Shown here: positions 17,502-26,434 of the stretch, piece after piece | Layout: the number at the start of each line of letters is the position of its first letter | How positions within the stretch are numbered: the first letter of the stretch is position 1 | Assembly: GCA_903858595.1 (NCBI GenBank) | Contig: CAIOJL010000030.1 | Location: forward strand, 1 to 41,723 | DNA length: 41,723 nt | From: an uncultured Spartobacteria bacterium | Lineage (GTDB): Bacteria; Verrucomicrobiota; Verrucomicrobiia; Chthoniobacterales; UBA6821 | Direction: 5' to 3' | Program-made: the position numbers and the translations under genes | The notes under the pieces: generated by a model | Seen by the model: only the letters and a program-made list of their open reading frames with translations | Databases searched by the model: none | Told to the model about the DNA's origin: nothing

Positions 17502-18631
17502 CGGGCAGCCTCCCGGGTTACGATCCCCTGCTCCATGACGTCGGCGACAAGTCCCGCGGCACCGCATGGCAGAACGGAGCCTGCTGCTGCAGCCATGCGC
17601 TCGCGGCGCCTCACGTCGGTGAGGAGATTCCGAACCAAGAGAGCGAAGGATTCCGGGTCAGCCGTCTTTTCCTCAATGAGCTCAGCGGCACCGGCATCCC
17701 GGAAGGCCTCCGCATTGCGATGCTGATGCAGATCCGCTGCAAAGGGGAAGGGAATCAGGAGTGACGGAAGTGAGAATTGCGAAATCTCGCTGAGGCTTGC
17801 CGCACCGGCACGCGACACCACAAGGTCGGCAGCGGAATAAGCTTGTTCCATCCGGTGATGGAAGGAAGCGACATGAGAGGCAATTCCCTCCCTTTGGTAA
17901 TTGATGGCAGCCAGGTTGTCATCGCGCTCACCGGTGAGATGAATGATTTGCAGGGGCTTGTTCTCTTCGTTGCGGAAATCCTTCAGAAAAGCTGCCGAGC
18001 GGAAGAGGAGCTGGTTGATTCCGGCTGCACCCTGGCTCCCACCCATCACCAGGAGTGTCGGTAGTTTCGGATCCAGACCGAATGCGGAACGCGCCTCCCC
18101 CTTGGGAAGCGAGGTCCCGAGATTACGGCGCACCGGAGTTCCTGTCACGATGCAGGAGCTCTTCGGAAAGGAGGGTTCACAGACCTTCAATCCCAGCAGA
18201 ACGCGGTCCGTCCAACGTGAGGCGAGACGGTTAGCCCGTCCGGCAATCGCATTGGACTCGTGCAGGTAGCAGGGAATGCCGGAGAGACGCGCCGCCAACA
18301 GCGGAGCTGCGGAGGTAAATCCCCCCATCCCAAGGACGCCGGCGGGCTGATAGCGCGAGTAGAGCTGCCTGCAGGTGCTGAAGCTCTCCCAACTCCGCTT
18401 TAGGAACCGTAGAAATGCCGGGGAGAGGATCGCGGGCATTCCGATGGAGGGAAGCTTCTCACACCGGAACTCGGCATGATCCCTCAGCGCCACAGCATCG
18501 ATCTCCTTCTCCGAGACAAGCAACAGAACCTCGTGGCCGCGTTCATGCAGGACCTCGGCGACCGCAAGGCCTGGAAAGAGATGGCCTCCGGTACCACCGC
18601 AGGCAATGACGAATTGTTTGGGGACCGCCAT
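17498..18631 (-). CDS. murG: UDP-GlcNAc:undecaprenyl-PP-MurNAc-pentapeptide GlcNAc transferase
   Basis: The 377-residue GT-B glycosyltransferase turns lipid I into lipid II at the inner face of the cytoplasmic membrane. It has the N-terminal G-loop CGGTGGHLFPGLAVAE (residues 11-26), HESNAIAGRANR, the second G-loop VMGGSQGAAGIN and the UDP-GlcNAc-binding VVSRAGAASLSEIS with LLIPFPFAADLHQHRNAE. Length is slightly above E. coli MurG (355). The start lies 9 bases after ftsW, and the stop overlaps murC/murB by ATGA. Confidence 0.96.
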   Translation of the reverse strand: MAVPKQFVIACGGTGGHLFPGLAVAEVLHERGHEVLLLVSEKEIDAVALRDHAEFRCEKLPSIGMPAILSPAFLRFLKRSWESFSTCRQLYSRYQPAGVLGMGGFTSAAPLLAARLSGIPCYLHESNAIAGRANRLASRWTDRVLLGLKVCEPSFPKSSCIVTGTPVRRNLGTSLPKGEARSAFGLDPKLPTLLVMGGSQGAAGINQLLFRSAAFLKDFRNEENKPLQIIHLTGERDDNLAAINYQREGIASHVASFHHRMEQAYSAADLVVSRAGAASLSEISQFSLPSLLIPFPFAADLHQHRNAEAFRDAGAAELIEEKTADPESFALLVRNLLTDVRRRERMAAAAGSVLPCGAAGLVADVMEQGIVTREAAR

Positions 18632-18640
18632 GCGTGATTC

Positions 18641-19786
18641 CTAGATTCTGGGAACGGATCGTCCCACGAGGACGACATGCCTTGCCGTAGCAGGAGCGAT
18701 CGGGGTGCCGGTGCGGTGAATGTTGACAAGGATTCCAATCATGAAGAGACAAACGGCCATGTTGCTTCCCCCGTAACTGATGAAGGGCAGGGGCATCCCT
18801 TTGTTGGGAAGCATCGAGGTCGTCATCCCGATATTGACCGCTGCCTGCAACGAGATCAACAGGAGGATTCCCATGGCGAGAAGTTTCCCAAAGCGATCCT
18901 TGGCATTGGCAGCTATAAGGCCGCCGCAGAGAACAATGAGAATGAATCCCAGGAGGACAAGCCAGGTGAAACGGAGTCCTAACTCCTCCCCGATCATCGG
19001 GAAGATGAAGTCGGTGTGGGCGTAGGGCAGGTAGAGCATCTTCTGACGTCCCTCCCCGAGCCCAAGCCCTTCGAATCCGCCGGAGCCGAATGCGATCAGG
19101 GCCTGCCATTGCTGGAGTCCTTTGCCCAACTTGTCGGCCTCGGGATGCATGAAGGTCATCATGCGGGCGGCGCGTTCCGGAATCAGCATGGCGATTCCAA
19201 GTAAACCCATAAGCCCCACTCCGCAAAGTCCGGCGATGATCACCCAATTGGCACCTCCCACCAGACAGATGGCGAGGGTCGTCGCTCCGATGAGGGCGGC
19301 CGTACCGAGATCCACCTCCTTGGCAATCAGGCCCATGATAATGGCCACGACGCCGATCGGAATCACGAACCCATTCAGCAGTTTCCGGGGATCCGCCTCT
19401 TTGCGGGAAAACCACCAGGCGACAAAGAAAACCGCGGCGATCTTGCCGAACTCGCTGGGCTGGAAGACAAGGACGTGCAGATTGAGCCAGCGATGTGACC
19501 CGTTGATCTTCATTCCCACATGGGGAACGAAGCAGAGAACGAGCAGGAGGACGGAGACCACGAACCAGATTTTCCAAGTGCGCTGCCAGAGATGATAATC
19601 GGTCATCGCTCCCACAACGCAGACCCCCACGCCGATGATCAGCCAGAAGATATCTTTTTTGACAAAGTAGTAGATATCACCGTGACTCTCCTGGGCATAA
19701 GCGCTCGTGCTGAAAAGCATCACAACCCCGAGGGCAAGCAGCCCGACCACGGAGATCAGGAGGAGATAGATGCTGCTGCGCTGCAC
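18641..19786 (-). CDS. ftsW: SEDS peptidoglycan polymerase FtsW
   Basis: The 381-residue protein has about ten membrane helices. SEDS hallmarks are NGSHRWLN, FQPSEFGKIA, KEVDLGTAAL with the catalytic Asp region, and the C-terminal NKGMPLPFISYGGSN. FtsW polymerises glycan strands from lipid II at the septum together with its cognate transpeptidase FtsI, which is also in this cluster. Position between murD and murG is the conserved dcw position, interrupted only by the LysM gene upstream (54-base gap). Confidence 0.95.
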   Translation of the reverse strand: MQRSSIYLLLISVVGLLALGVVMLFSTSAYAQESHGDIYYFVKKDIFWLIIGVGVCVVGAMTDYHLWQRTWKIWFVVSVLLLVLCFVPHVGMKINGSHRWLNLHVLVFQPSEFGKIAAVFFVAWWFSRKEADPRKLLNGFVIPIGVVAIIMGLIAKEVDLGTAALIGATTLAICLVGGANWVIIAGLCGVGLMGLLGIAMLIPERAARMMTFMHPEADKLGKGLQQWQALIAFGSGGFEGLGLGEGRQKMLYLPYAHTDFIFPMIGEELGLRFTWLVLLGFILIVLCGGLIAANAKDRFGKLLAMGILLLISLQAAVNIGMTTSMLPNKGMPLPFISYGGSNMAVCLFMIGILVNIHRTGTPIAPATARHVVLVGRSVPRI

Positions 19787-19840
19787 GGCTCCTGGATTCT
19801 GAAGGACTCTGGGACGATTGCGAGAGGGTTTTAGAGACAG

Positions 19841-20953
19841 TTACTGGGCCGCTTTCTTCGATGACGTAGGGGCAGAGGAGGCGGGAATCTTCAATTTCTG
19901 GCCGATCTGGATCTTCTTCGGATCGGTGATACCATTCGCTTTCATGAGCTGATCGGGCGTGATTTTGAATTTTTTGGCGATCTTGTAGGGGCTGTCACTC
20001 TTGATGACAATGTACTCGGTGGTCGGCTCCTGATTCTCAACAGATACCGCGACCGCAGTAGCACCCGCGGCGGGAGTTGCTATCGTAAGTGCCGCAGTCG
20101 CCGAAGTGACAGCGCCGGCTACTGCAACTCGCGCCTGCTGCACGCTTTCCACAACCTTGCCGGCCTGGGTCGAGACATCAGAAGCTGCCTGACTCATCAC
20201 TTTGGCCGGAATCTTGAGGATCTGTCCGACCTGAAGTACCGACTTTTCCGTCATTCCGTTCACCTTTTCGAGTTCGGGAATCGCCACTCCCAGTGAGGAA
20301 GCAATGCGGGTGAGAGTGTCTCCCGCCTTAACCATGTAGGTGTTCGCTGTTGCGGGAATTCCGGAATGCCCTGCCGCGTGGGATGCCTGAGGGGATTGAG
20401 ATGCCTGGGAAGTTGTAGTCGCGGGTTCCTGGGCAGATGACGTTGACACAGCAGCGTCACCGAGACCCGAGGCACCGAGGGTTTTCCCAATCATGCTCCT
20501 GGCACTTGCCAGGAATCCCCTCGGAGCCGTGGATGCAGTGGAGGTCTGCTTCGTTTGCTGGGCTGAGCTTTCTGTAGCGGCTTTTGCTGACTTAGGAGCC
20601 TCGCTCACTTTGGCGACAAGGGGAGCCTTGGAAGGTGCCGGAGGCTCTTCGCCTGGACCAGAACCAGAACCACTGGCATTACCGGGACCTTGGCCGTTCG
20701 ATGGCTGCTTTTGAGAGGCCACAGGCTCGGTGGAGCGAGCCGTCTTGGCGGAAGAGGCCTTGCCGACCTTTAAGGAATTAAAGGCATAAAGTCCACTCAC
20801 AGCCACCACATGAAGAAGAAGAACCACCAGAAAAGCATGGGAGAGCTTCATGTTCGGTTCGGGACCATAGTCTTCATACTCCTCTTCAGGAGCGTTCATG
20901 GTTGCCGCGCGAGCGCGGAGCCGACGGGTACGTTTAGGATTCATCGGATTCAT
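19841..20953 (-). CDS. Membrane-anchored protein with two LysM domains
   Basis: The 370-residue protein has an Arg-rich then acidic cytoplasmic N-terminus, one membrane helix (about 40-58), a long Ala/Ser/Thr/Pro-rich linker and two LysM domains. The first (about 205-253) has the YMVKAGDTLTRIASSLGV core and the second (about 313-361) the KIAKKFKITPDQLMKANGI core. LysM binds GlcNAc in peptidoglycan, so the protein should hold the inner membrane to the wall from the periplasmic side. No catalytic domain is present. It sits between murD and ftsW, where other dcw clusters have nothing or ftsW directly. In-frame ATGs at 20944 and 20899 are alternative starts; the last still includes the membrane helix. 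Confidence 0.85.
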   Translation of the reverse strand: MNPMNPKRTRRLRARAATMNAPEEEYEDYGPEPNMKLSHAFLVVLLLHVVAVSGLYAFNSLKVGKASSAKTARSTEPVASQKQPSNGQGPGNASGSGSGPGEEPPAPSKAPLVAKVSEAPKSAKAATESSAQQTKQTSTASTAPRGFLASARSMIGKTLGASGLGDAAVSTSSAQEPATTTSQASQSPQASHAAGHSGIPATANTYMVKAGDTLTRIASSLGVAIPELEKVNGMTEKSVLQVGQILKIPAKVMSQAASDVSTQAGKVVESVQQARVAVAGAVTSATAALTIATPAAGATAVAVSVENQEPTTEYIVIKSDSPYKIAKKFKITPDQLMKANGITDPKKIQIGQKLKIPASSAPTSSKKAAQ

Positions 20954-21019
20954 GGGTCGGATTATCTTATTGGATTTACTAGGTATTGTGGTTGTTGAAG
21001 AGCTAAAAGTTTATTTTTT

Positions 21020-22405
21020 CTAGGGGTTGTGTATGGCTACTTGAGCGAGGGGAATCTCTGTGCCCATGGATTCCTTCACAAGCCGTCTGAATGTCTCCCC
21101 GCGCTCCACATAATCGCAGAACATGTCGAAAGAGGAGGTGCCGGGTGAGAAGAGAATGGTCGTTCCGGATTTGGCTTCCTTTCGGGCGATCAGTACCGCC
21201 TCCTGTAGACTCTCTGCCTCGAGGCAATGAAGAGGCGCCCAATCCCTTGCAATCCGATGACGCATTTCACCAATAAGAATCGCCAGACTAACATGTTCTC
21301 GGACAAAGTTTGCGATGGGTGAGAATTCAAAACCCTTGTCCTTTCCACCGGCGATCAGGATGAGCGGTCCTTGGACGGAGCGAATCGCCTGCTCCATGGC
21401 GTCGAGGGTTGTCGCTTTGGAGTCGTTGATCCAACTTAGGCCTTCACGCTCCGCGATGAATTCACAGCGGTGAGCGGGCGGCGTGTACTCCCGGATCGCA
21501 TCTGCCATCATTCTTGTATCGGCACCAAGCACTATGCAGGCACCAAAGGCGGCCATGACATTGGCCGCATTGTGGGGACCTCGGAGCCGGGTCGTGGACA
21601 GATCGAGTAGCACTTTTCCTCCATACTGGATCCTAAGATTGTCCTTGAGAGAAAGATCTGCTGATGGATCTGTGGTACTGAAAGTGATCCCCTTTGCCTT
21701 GATCTTGGAAAGATCCAGTTCCTTTGTATCCGCAGGAATCACCGCCCAGTCGTCAGCGGTCTGATTCTCAAAGATTCTGAGTTTCGCTGCGCGGTACTCG
21801 TGCATCGAGGGATAGCGGTCGAGATGGTTGGGACTCAGATTGAGCCATACCGAAACCTTGGGATGGAATGTCCTGATGGTCTCAAGCTGGAACGAACTGA
21901 CCTCCACAAGCAGCACATCCCAAGTCACTTCTCCCTCCAGAAGTTCTGACATGGGGGTTCCGATATTCCCGCATGAGGCAGCCCTAAGTCCCGCCCCCCG
22001 GAGCATGAGGGTGGTGAGTTCCGTCGTGGTGGTTTTCCCATTGGTGCCTGTGATCGCCACCACCGGAAAGGGACAGAGAGTGAATGCCAGCTCGAGCTCG
22101 CCGATCAGGGGAATGCCCTTCCTTAGCACATTCACGACGATGGGTGCCGTCTCCTCGATTCCTGGACTCAAGACCGCGATGTCATGAACGACATTATCCC
22201 TCGCGGCATCCGCTCCCGTGAAAACGCTGATCCCTTCCTTCCGCAAGAGTTCTGCCCGCTCCATCAGAATAGGTGATTCCCCACTGTCACAGGCAGTCAC
22301 CTCGGCACCGGAGCACTTGAGTAGACGTGCGGCGGCGAGACCGCTTCTCCCCAATCCGAGGACGACAGCTTTTTTGCCCGCGTAAGGATTGGATGAGGCA
22401 TTCAT
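21020..22405 (-). CDS. murD: UDP-MurNAc-L-Ala--D-Glu ligase
   Basis: The 461-residue Mur ligase adds D-Glu to UDP-MurNAc-L-Ala. It shows the N-terminal Rossmann loop VVLGLGRSGLAAARLL, the ATP loop GTNGKTTTTELTTL, EVSSFQLETI, NLSPNHLDRY and the C-terminal NDSKATTLDAMEQAI and AGGKDKG, all typical of MurD. The ATG at 22405 is preferred over a GTG two codons upstream; mraY ends at 22415. A 66-base gap to the LysM gene downstream is the largest within the mur part of the cluster apart from the mraZ-rsmH gap. Confidence 0.96.
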   Translation of the reverse strand: MNASSNPYAGKKAVVLGLGRSGLAAARLLKCSGAEVTACDSGESPILMERAELLRKEGISVFTGADAARDNVVHDIAVLSPGIEETAPIVVNVLRKGIPLIGELELAFTLCPFPVVAITGTNGKTTTTELTTLMLRGAGLRAASCGNIGTPMSELLEGEVTWDVLLVEVSSFQLETIRTFHPKVSVWLNLSPNHLDRYPSMHEYRAAKLRIFENQTADDWAVIPADTKELDLSKIKAKGITFSTTDPSADLSLKDNLRIQYGGKVLLDLSTTRLRGPHNAANVMAAFGACIVLGADTRMMADAIREYTPPAHRCEFIAEREGLSWINDSKATTLDAMEQAIRSVQGPLILIAGGKDKGFEFSPIANFVREHVSLAILIGEMRHRIARDWAPLHCLEAESLQEAVLIARKEAKSGTTILFSPGTSSFDMFCDYVERGETFRRLVKESMGTEIPLAQVAIHNP

Positions 22406-22414
22406 CGGCACCGG

Positions 22415-23533
22415 TCAGCGCAGTTTCAGTGTGGCGATTCCAAGAAGCCCGAACACAATAGCCATTATCCAGAACCGAACGGTGACTGTGTTTTCCTTCC
22501 ATCCAGAAAGTTCGAAATGGTGGTGTAGCGGAGACATCTTGAAGATGCGTTTTCCAGTCAGCTTGAAGCTTGCGACTTGAAGGATGACCGAGAGCGCCTC
22601 GGCGACAAAAACTCCTCCGACAATCGCAAGCATCAGTTCCTGCTTGCAGCAGATCGCGAGCACACCAAGCAGACCTCCGATCGCCAGGGACCCCGTGTCA
22701 CCCATGAAGACTTTGGCCGGATGGCAGTTCCACCAGAGGAAACCGAGCGCCGCGCCGGCCAAGGCAAGACTCACGACAGCCAGTTCGCCGGAAAACCCAT
22801 AATACGGAATCTGAAGGTAGAAGGCCGCCTTGCTGTTTCCGGCCAGATAGGTGAAGACACCGAAGCAGATCCCGGCCATGACCGTGCATCCCGAGGCCAG
22901 TCCGTCAAGTCCATCGGTGAGATTCACCGCATTCGAGGATCCGACGATGATCAGCAAATAGAAAATATAGGTCCAGAAGATGCCGAGGCTTAAAACAGGG
23001 CCCTTCATGAACGGGATGTAGAGTTGCTGAGCCTGATTGGCCAGTGAGGGAGAGAGAAGAAAGAATGCCGTGATTCCGCCCGCGAGAACGCATTGAAGAA
23101 CAAACTTGAGACGACTGCTGATGCCTGCCGAACTTTTTTTCGTCACCTTCAGCCAATCGTCATAAAATCCAAGCGCTCCGAGAAAGATGACCGTGATGAG
23201 ACAGATCCAGACAAAAGGATTGTCAGGACGCGCCCAGATCAGAGTGGAAAGAACCACGGCCGCAATGAGCAGGATACCCCCCATGGTTGGGGTTCCCTTC
23301 TTTCCGCCATGAAGTTCATTGAGTCGGTTGACTTCATCGGAGCTTCGGATCGGTTGGCCCAGCTTCAGCTCAACCAGGCGGCGAATGACCGTGTTGCCGA
23401 ACATCAGGCAGATCAGGAAGGAAGTGAGTCCGGCGCAGAGAGCACGGAAGGAGATGTATTGAAAAACATTCAGGACTTTCCCGATATGCACCCCGTGCAG
23501 GAGAGTTCCGAATTGTGATAGGTAATAAAGCAT
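22415..23533 (-). CDS. mraY: Phospho-MurNAc-pentapeptide transferase MraY
   Basis: The 372-residue integral membrane enzyme has about ten helices and transfers phospho-MurNAc-pentapeptide to undecaprenyl phosphate, giving lipid I. Diagnostic segments are GTPTMGGILL, GFYDDWLKV with the Asp-Asp pair, NLTDGLDGLA with the Mg-binding Asp, MGDTGSLAIGG and the HHHFELSGWKE motif. Length matches E. coli MraY (360). It follows murF by 19 bases. Confidence 0.97.
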   Translation of the reverse strand: MLYYLSQFGTLLHGVHIGKVLNVFQYISFRALCAGLTSFLICLMFGNTVIRRLVELKLGQPIRSSDEVNRLNELHGGKKGTPTMGGILLIAAVVLSTLIWARPDNPFVWICLITVIFLGALGFYDDWLKVTKKSSAGISSRLKFVLQCVLAGGITAFFLLSPSLANQAQQLYIPFMKGPVLSLGIFWTYIFYLLIIVGSSNAVNLTDGLDGLASGCTVMAGICFGVFTYLAGNSKAAFYLQIPYYGFSGELAVVSLALAGAALGFLWWNCHPAKVFMGDTGSLAIGGLLGVLAICCKQELMLAIVGGVFVAEALSVILQVASFKLTGKRIFKMSPLHHHFELSGWKENTVTVRFWIMAIVFGLLGIATLKLR

Positions 23534-23552
23534 CGTGTGACGGGTTGGATGT

Positions 23553-24914
23553 TCAGTTGAAATGTTGAAGGACTTCCTCCATGTGTGCGCTCCTGCTGGC
23601 TTTTAGCAGGACCAGGTCGCCCTGAGTGGCAAATGAGGAGAGAAGCTTGGCGGCCGCGGCATTGTCCGAAACGACGCGCACATCCGAAAGCCCTGCCTTC
23701 GAAGCCGCATCAGCGATTGCGGAGGCTTCTTCACCTATAGTGATCAGCGTGGAGAGTACGGCAGCGGCCTTGGTACCCACGCTTTGGTATCCCGTAGCCG
23801 CATGAATTCCCAATTCCCCCATCCTGCCAAGAACAGCAATCTTGCGACCCTGCATGGAAAGTCCCTCAAGCGTCTCAAGAGCAGCTATCATCGATTCGGG
23901 ATTCGCATTATAGGTGTCGTCCACAAACGTCACCCCACCCCTGATCACCTTGGCCAGTCGTCCTGAATTCAAGGTGACACCAGCAAGTCCCGAAACGCAC
24001 TTCTCCAGCGTGATGCCACACTGCAATCCCGCCGCAATTGCCAGAAGGGCATTGCCGACCATATGCCGACCCGGAACTGGGAGAACGCCTTCGGCTCTCC
24101 CGAACTCTCCCTCGATCACAAAACGTGTCTCATCCAGGCCGTATCGAATTCGCGCGGCCCTGAGGTCTCCCCGATCGAACCCAACCTGCAAGACCGGGGC
24201 GGATGTTCTAGAGGCGAGCTCCTTCGCAAAATCGTCCTCAGCCGGGATGATCGCATACCCCCCGGACGGCAGCTTCTCCAGAAGATCTCCCTTTTCCGCC
24301 GCGATTTCTTCACGACTCCCGAGATGCTCGATGTGGGCGGTTCCTACATTTGTGATGATGCCGATCTCCGGCCTGGCCAATCCGGCAAGTGGCGCGATCT
24401 CACGGCGGTGATTCATTCCGATCTCCCAGACAGCAGCTTCATCGTCCAGATCGGCCGCCAGGATGGAGAGAGGAAGACCGATCTCGTTGTTCAGATTACC
24501 CAGAGTTGCTGTTGTGCGTAATGATGAGCGAAGCACGGCCGCCGTAAAATCCTTCACGGAGGTCTTACCGCTACTGCCGGTGATGGCAATGGCACGCAGT
24601 GTGAGTCTGGAGCGCCAGGCTGAGGCAAGGAGTGCGAGTCCTGTCAGGGAATCCGGCGTGCTCAGAATACCAAACCCCTGAGGCAAACCAACCGGAGGTT
24701 CACCGTCGCAGAGAGCCGCAACGGCTCCTTTTGCAGCGGCTTCAGCGATGAATTGATTCCCGTCGAAACGTTCCCCCCTGAGCGCGACATAGAGATCACC
24801 TGCCTCGATCGACCGCGTATCCTTGGCGACACGGCGCACAATGCCTTCGGGATTGCCGGCAATAAGAGCTGCGCCGCACATTCCGGCTATCTCGGAAAGG
24901 GAAAGCGGATTCAT
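23553..24914 (-). CDS. murF: UDP-MurNAc-tripeptide--D-Ala-D-Ala ligase
   Basis: The 453-residue Mur ligase adds the Ddl product D-Ala-D-Ala to the tripeptide. It has the N-terminal substrate domain (KDTRSIEAGDLYVALRGERFDGN), the ATP loop GSSGKTSVKDF, the central NEIGLPLSIL and EIGMNHRREI stretches, NVGTAHIEHLGS and the C-terminal FVDDTYNANPESM. Its ATG overlaps the murE stop (ATGA). Length matches E. coli MurF (452). Confidence 0.96.
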   Translation of the reverse strand: MNPLSLSEIAGMCGAALIAGNPEGIVRRVAKDTRSIEAGDLYVALRGERFDGNQFIAEAAAKGAVAALCDGEPPVGLPQGFGILSTPDSLTGLALLASAWRSRLTLRAIAITGSSGKTSVKDFTAAVLRSSLRTTATLGNLNNEIGLPLSILAADLDDEAAVWEIGMNHRREIAPLAGLARPEIGIITNVGTAHIEHLGSREEIAAEKGDLLEKLPSGGYAIIPAEDDFAKELASRTSAPVLQVGFDRGDLRAARIRYGLDETRFVIEGEFGRAEGVLPVPGRHMVGNALLAIAAGLQCGITLEKCVSGLAGVTLNSGRLAKVIRGGVTFVDDTYNANPESMIAALETLEGLSMQGRKIAVLGRMGELGIHAATGYQSVGTKAAAVLSTLITIGEEASAIADAASKAGLSDVRVVSDNAAAAKLLSSFATQGDLVLLKASRSAHMEEVLQHFN

Positions 24915-26434
24915 CGTCTCGCTTCCTCCCTTTCATCAAACTCCTTCCCAGCCATCGCGTGGGCAGTGACCCTGACATCGTCAAAAGGGTGACGGCCGGA
25001 CTCTGTTTCTTGGTAATCCTCGTGCCCCTTGCCCGCCACCAGCACGATATCCCCTGGCGCCGCGATCTCCACAGCACGCCTAATGGCGCTTTCACGGTCG
25101 ACATAGCTTTCGTGGCCCTGGGCACGGAAGCCTCCTGCTGCCTCGTTCATGATCTCCAGCGGATCCTCGCCGCGGGGGTTGTCGGAGGTCAGAATCACGC
25201 GATCCGAGTTCTGCTCGACGGCAGCCGCCATGAGAGGACGCTTGGCCCTGTCACGGTCACCGCCGCAACCGAAAACCGTGATGATGCTGGCGGGGTTCAG
25301 TTGCCGGAGTGTGCTGAGCACATTCACCAGCGCATCGGGCGTGTGGGCATAGTCGACAAAGGCCTGGAAATTCCGCTTTACGGGAACGCGCTCCAGGCGT
25401 CCCGGAACCTGGGGTATCGTCGCAACAGCGGCAATGGCACGGCGAAGTTCAAGTCCCATAGCCGAGGTAGCGGCCAATGCGGCGACGGTGTTGTACACAT
25501 TGAAGAGACCGATCAGCGGAGTCCGGACCAGATAGCTTCTTCCCTTGGCATCCAATCGGAAGATGGTGCCTGGCGCGGTATAAGCAATGTCACTGGCGCG
25601 GAAATGACAGCTGCTTCCCTGACCGTAGGTGATGATCGGGACTCCCTGAACGCGGTCGAGGAGACGATGCCCATAACGGTCATCAGAGTTGATGATCGCT
25701 CGACCCTTTTTCTTGGTCTGCTTTGCAAGTCCCGTGAAGAGTAGGCGTTTCGCCTCGAAGTACTCCTCCATGGATCCGTGGTAGTCGAGATGATCCTGGG
25801 TGAGATTGGTAAAGACGGCGGCATCGAACTCGACCCCTCCAATGCGATGCTGCATCAGCGCATGGCTGGAGACCTCAAGAGCTGCTGCCCGAAATCCCCC
25901 ATCCCTCATGATGGCCAGCATCCGCTGCAGATCGATCGACTCGGGCGTGGTCCTGGAAGCTGGCTCGACGATACCTGGAAGGACATACTCAATCGTCCCA
26001 ACAAGCCCGCAAGGACGGCCGACTGAATCGCAGAGATGCCTGATGATCCAGGCCGTGGTTGTCTTGCCATTCGTTCCGGTGACACCGGCCACGGCTAGCG
26101 ATGCCGAGGGATGTCCGTAGAAGACCGAAGACAGGGCGGCCATCGCCACACGAGCATCGGGAACCCTCACAACAGGAACCCCTGCTATCGAGGGAATCTC
26201 ATTTCGGGAAATGTCTTCAGCTGTCACGACCGCAATTGCTCCCTTTTCGATCGCCTCGCGAACAAAGTGGATTCCGTTTTCACTCGATCCCGGAATCGCA
26301 ATAAAGAGATCGCCGGCCCAGACAGATCGGGAATCGCAACTCAGGCCCAAGACCGTTACATCGGGACTCCCCATGACGGAGATTACCGGGGTGGATTGAA
26401 TGAGGGTTTCTAGATTCATGGCCGGGATATTCAT
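24911..26434 (-). CDS. murE: UDP-MurNAc-dipeptide--meso-diaminopimelate ligase
   Basis: The 507-residue Mur ligase has the ATP loop GTNGKTTTAWI, TTPESIDLQRML, EVSSHALMQHR, NLTQDHLDYHGSMEEY and the C-terminal TSDNPRGEDP. The DNPR motif contacts the second carboxyl of meso-diaminopimelate and separates DAP-adding from Lys-adding MurE, so the stem peptide should carry DAP at position 3. The ATG at 26434 overlaps the ftsI stop; an ATG five codons later (26419) is an alternative. Confidence 0.96.
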   Translation of the reverse strand: MNIPAMNLETLIQSTPVISVMGSPDVTVLGLSCDSRSVWAGDLFIAIPGSSENGIHFVREAIEKGAIAVVTAEDISRNEIPSIAGVPVVRVPDARVAMAALSSVFYGHPSASLAVAGVTGTNGKTTTAWIIRHLCDSVGRPCGLVGTIEYVLPGIVEPASRTTPESIDLQRMLAIMRDGGFRAAALEVSSHALMQHRIGGVEFDAAVFTNLTQDHLDYHGSMEEYFEAKRLLFTGLAKQTKKKGRAIINSDDRYGHRLLDRVQGVPIITYGQGSSCHFRASDIAYTAPGTIFRLDAKGRSYLVRTPLIGLFNVYNTVAALAATSAMGLELRRAIAAVATIPQVPGRLERVPVKRNFQAFVDYAHTPDALVNVLSTLRQLNPASIITVFGCGGDRDRAKRPLMAAAVEQNSDRVILTSDNPRGEDPLEIMNEAAGGFRAQGHESYVDRESAIRRAVEIAAPGDIVLVAGKGHEDYQETESGRHPFDDVRVTAHAMAGKEFDEREEARR

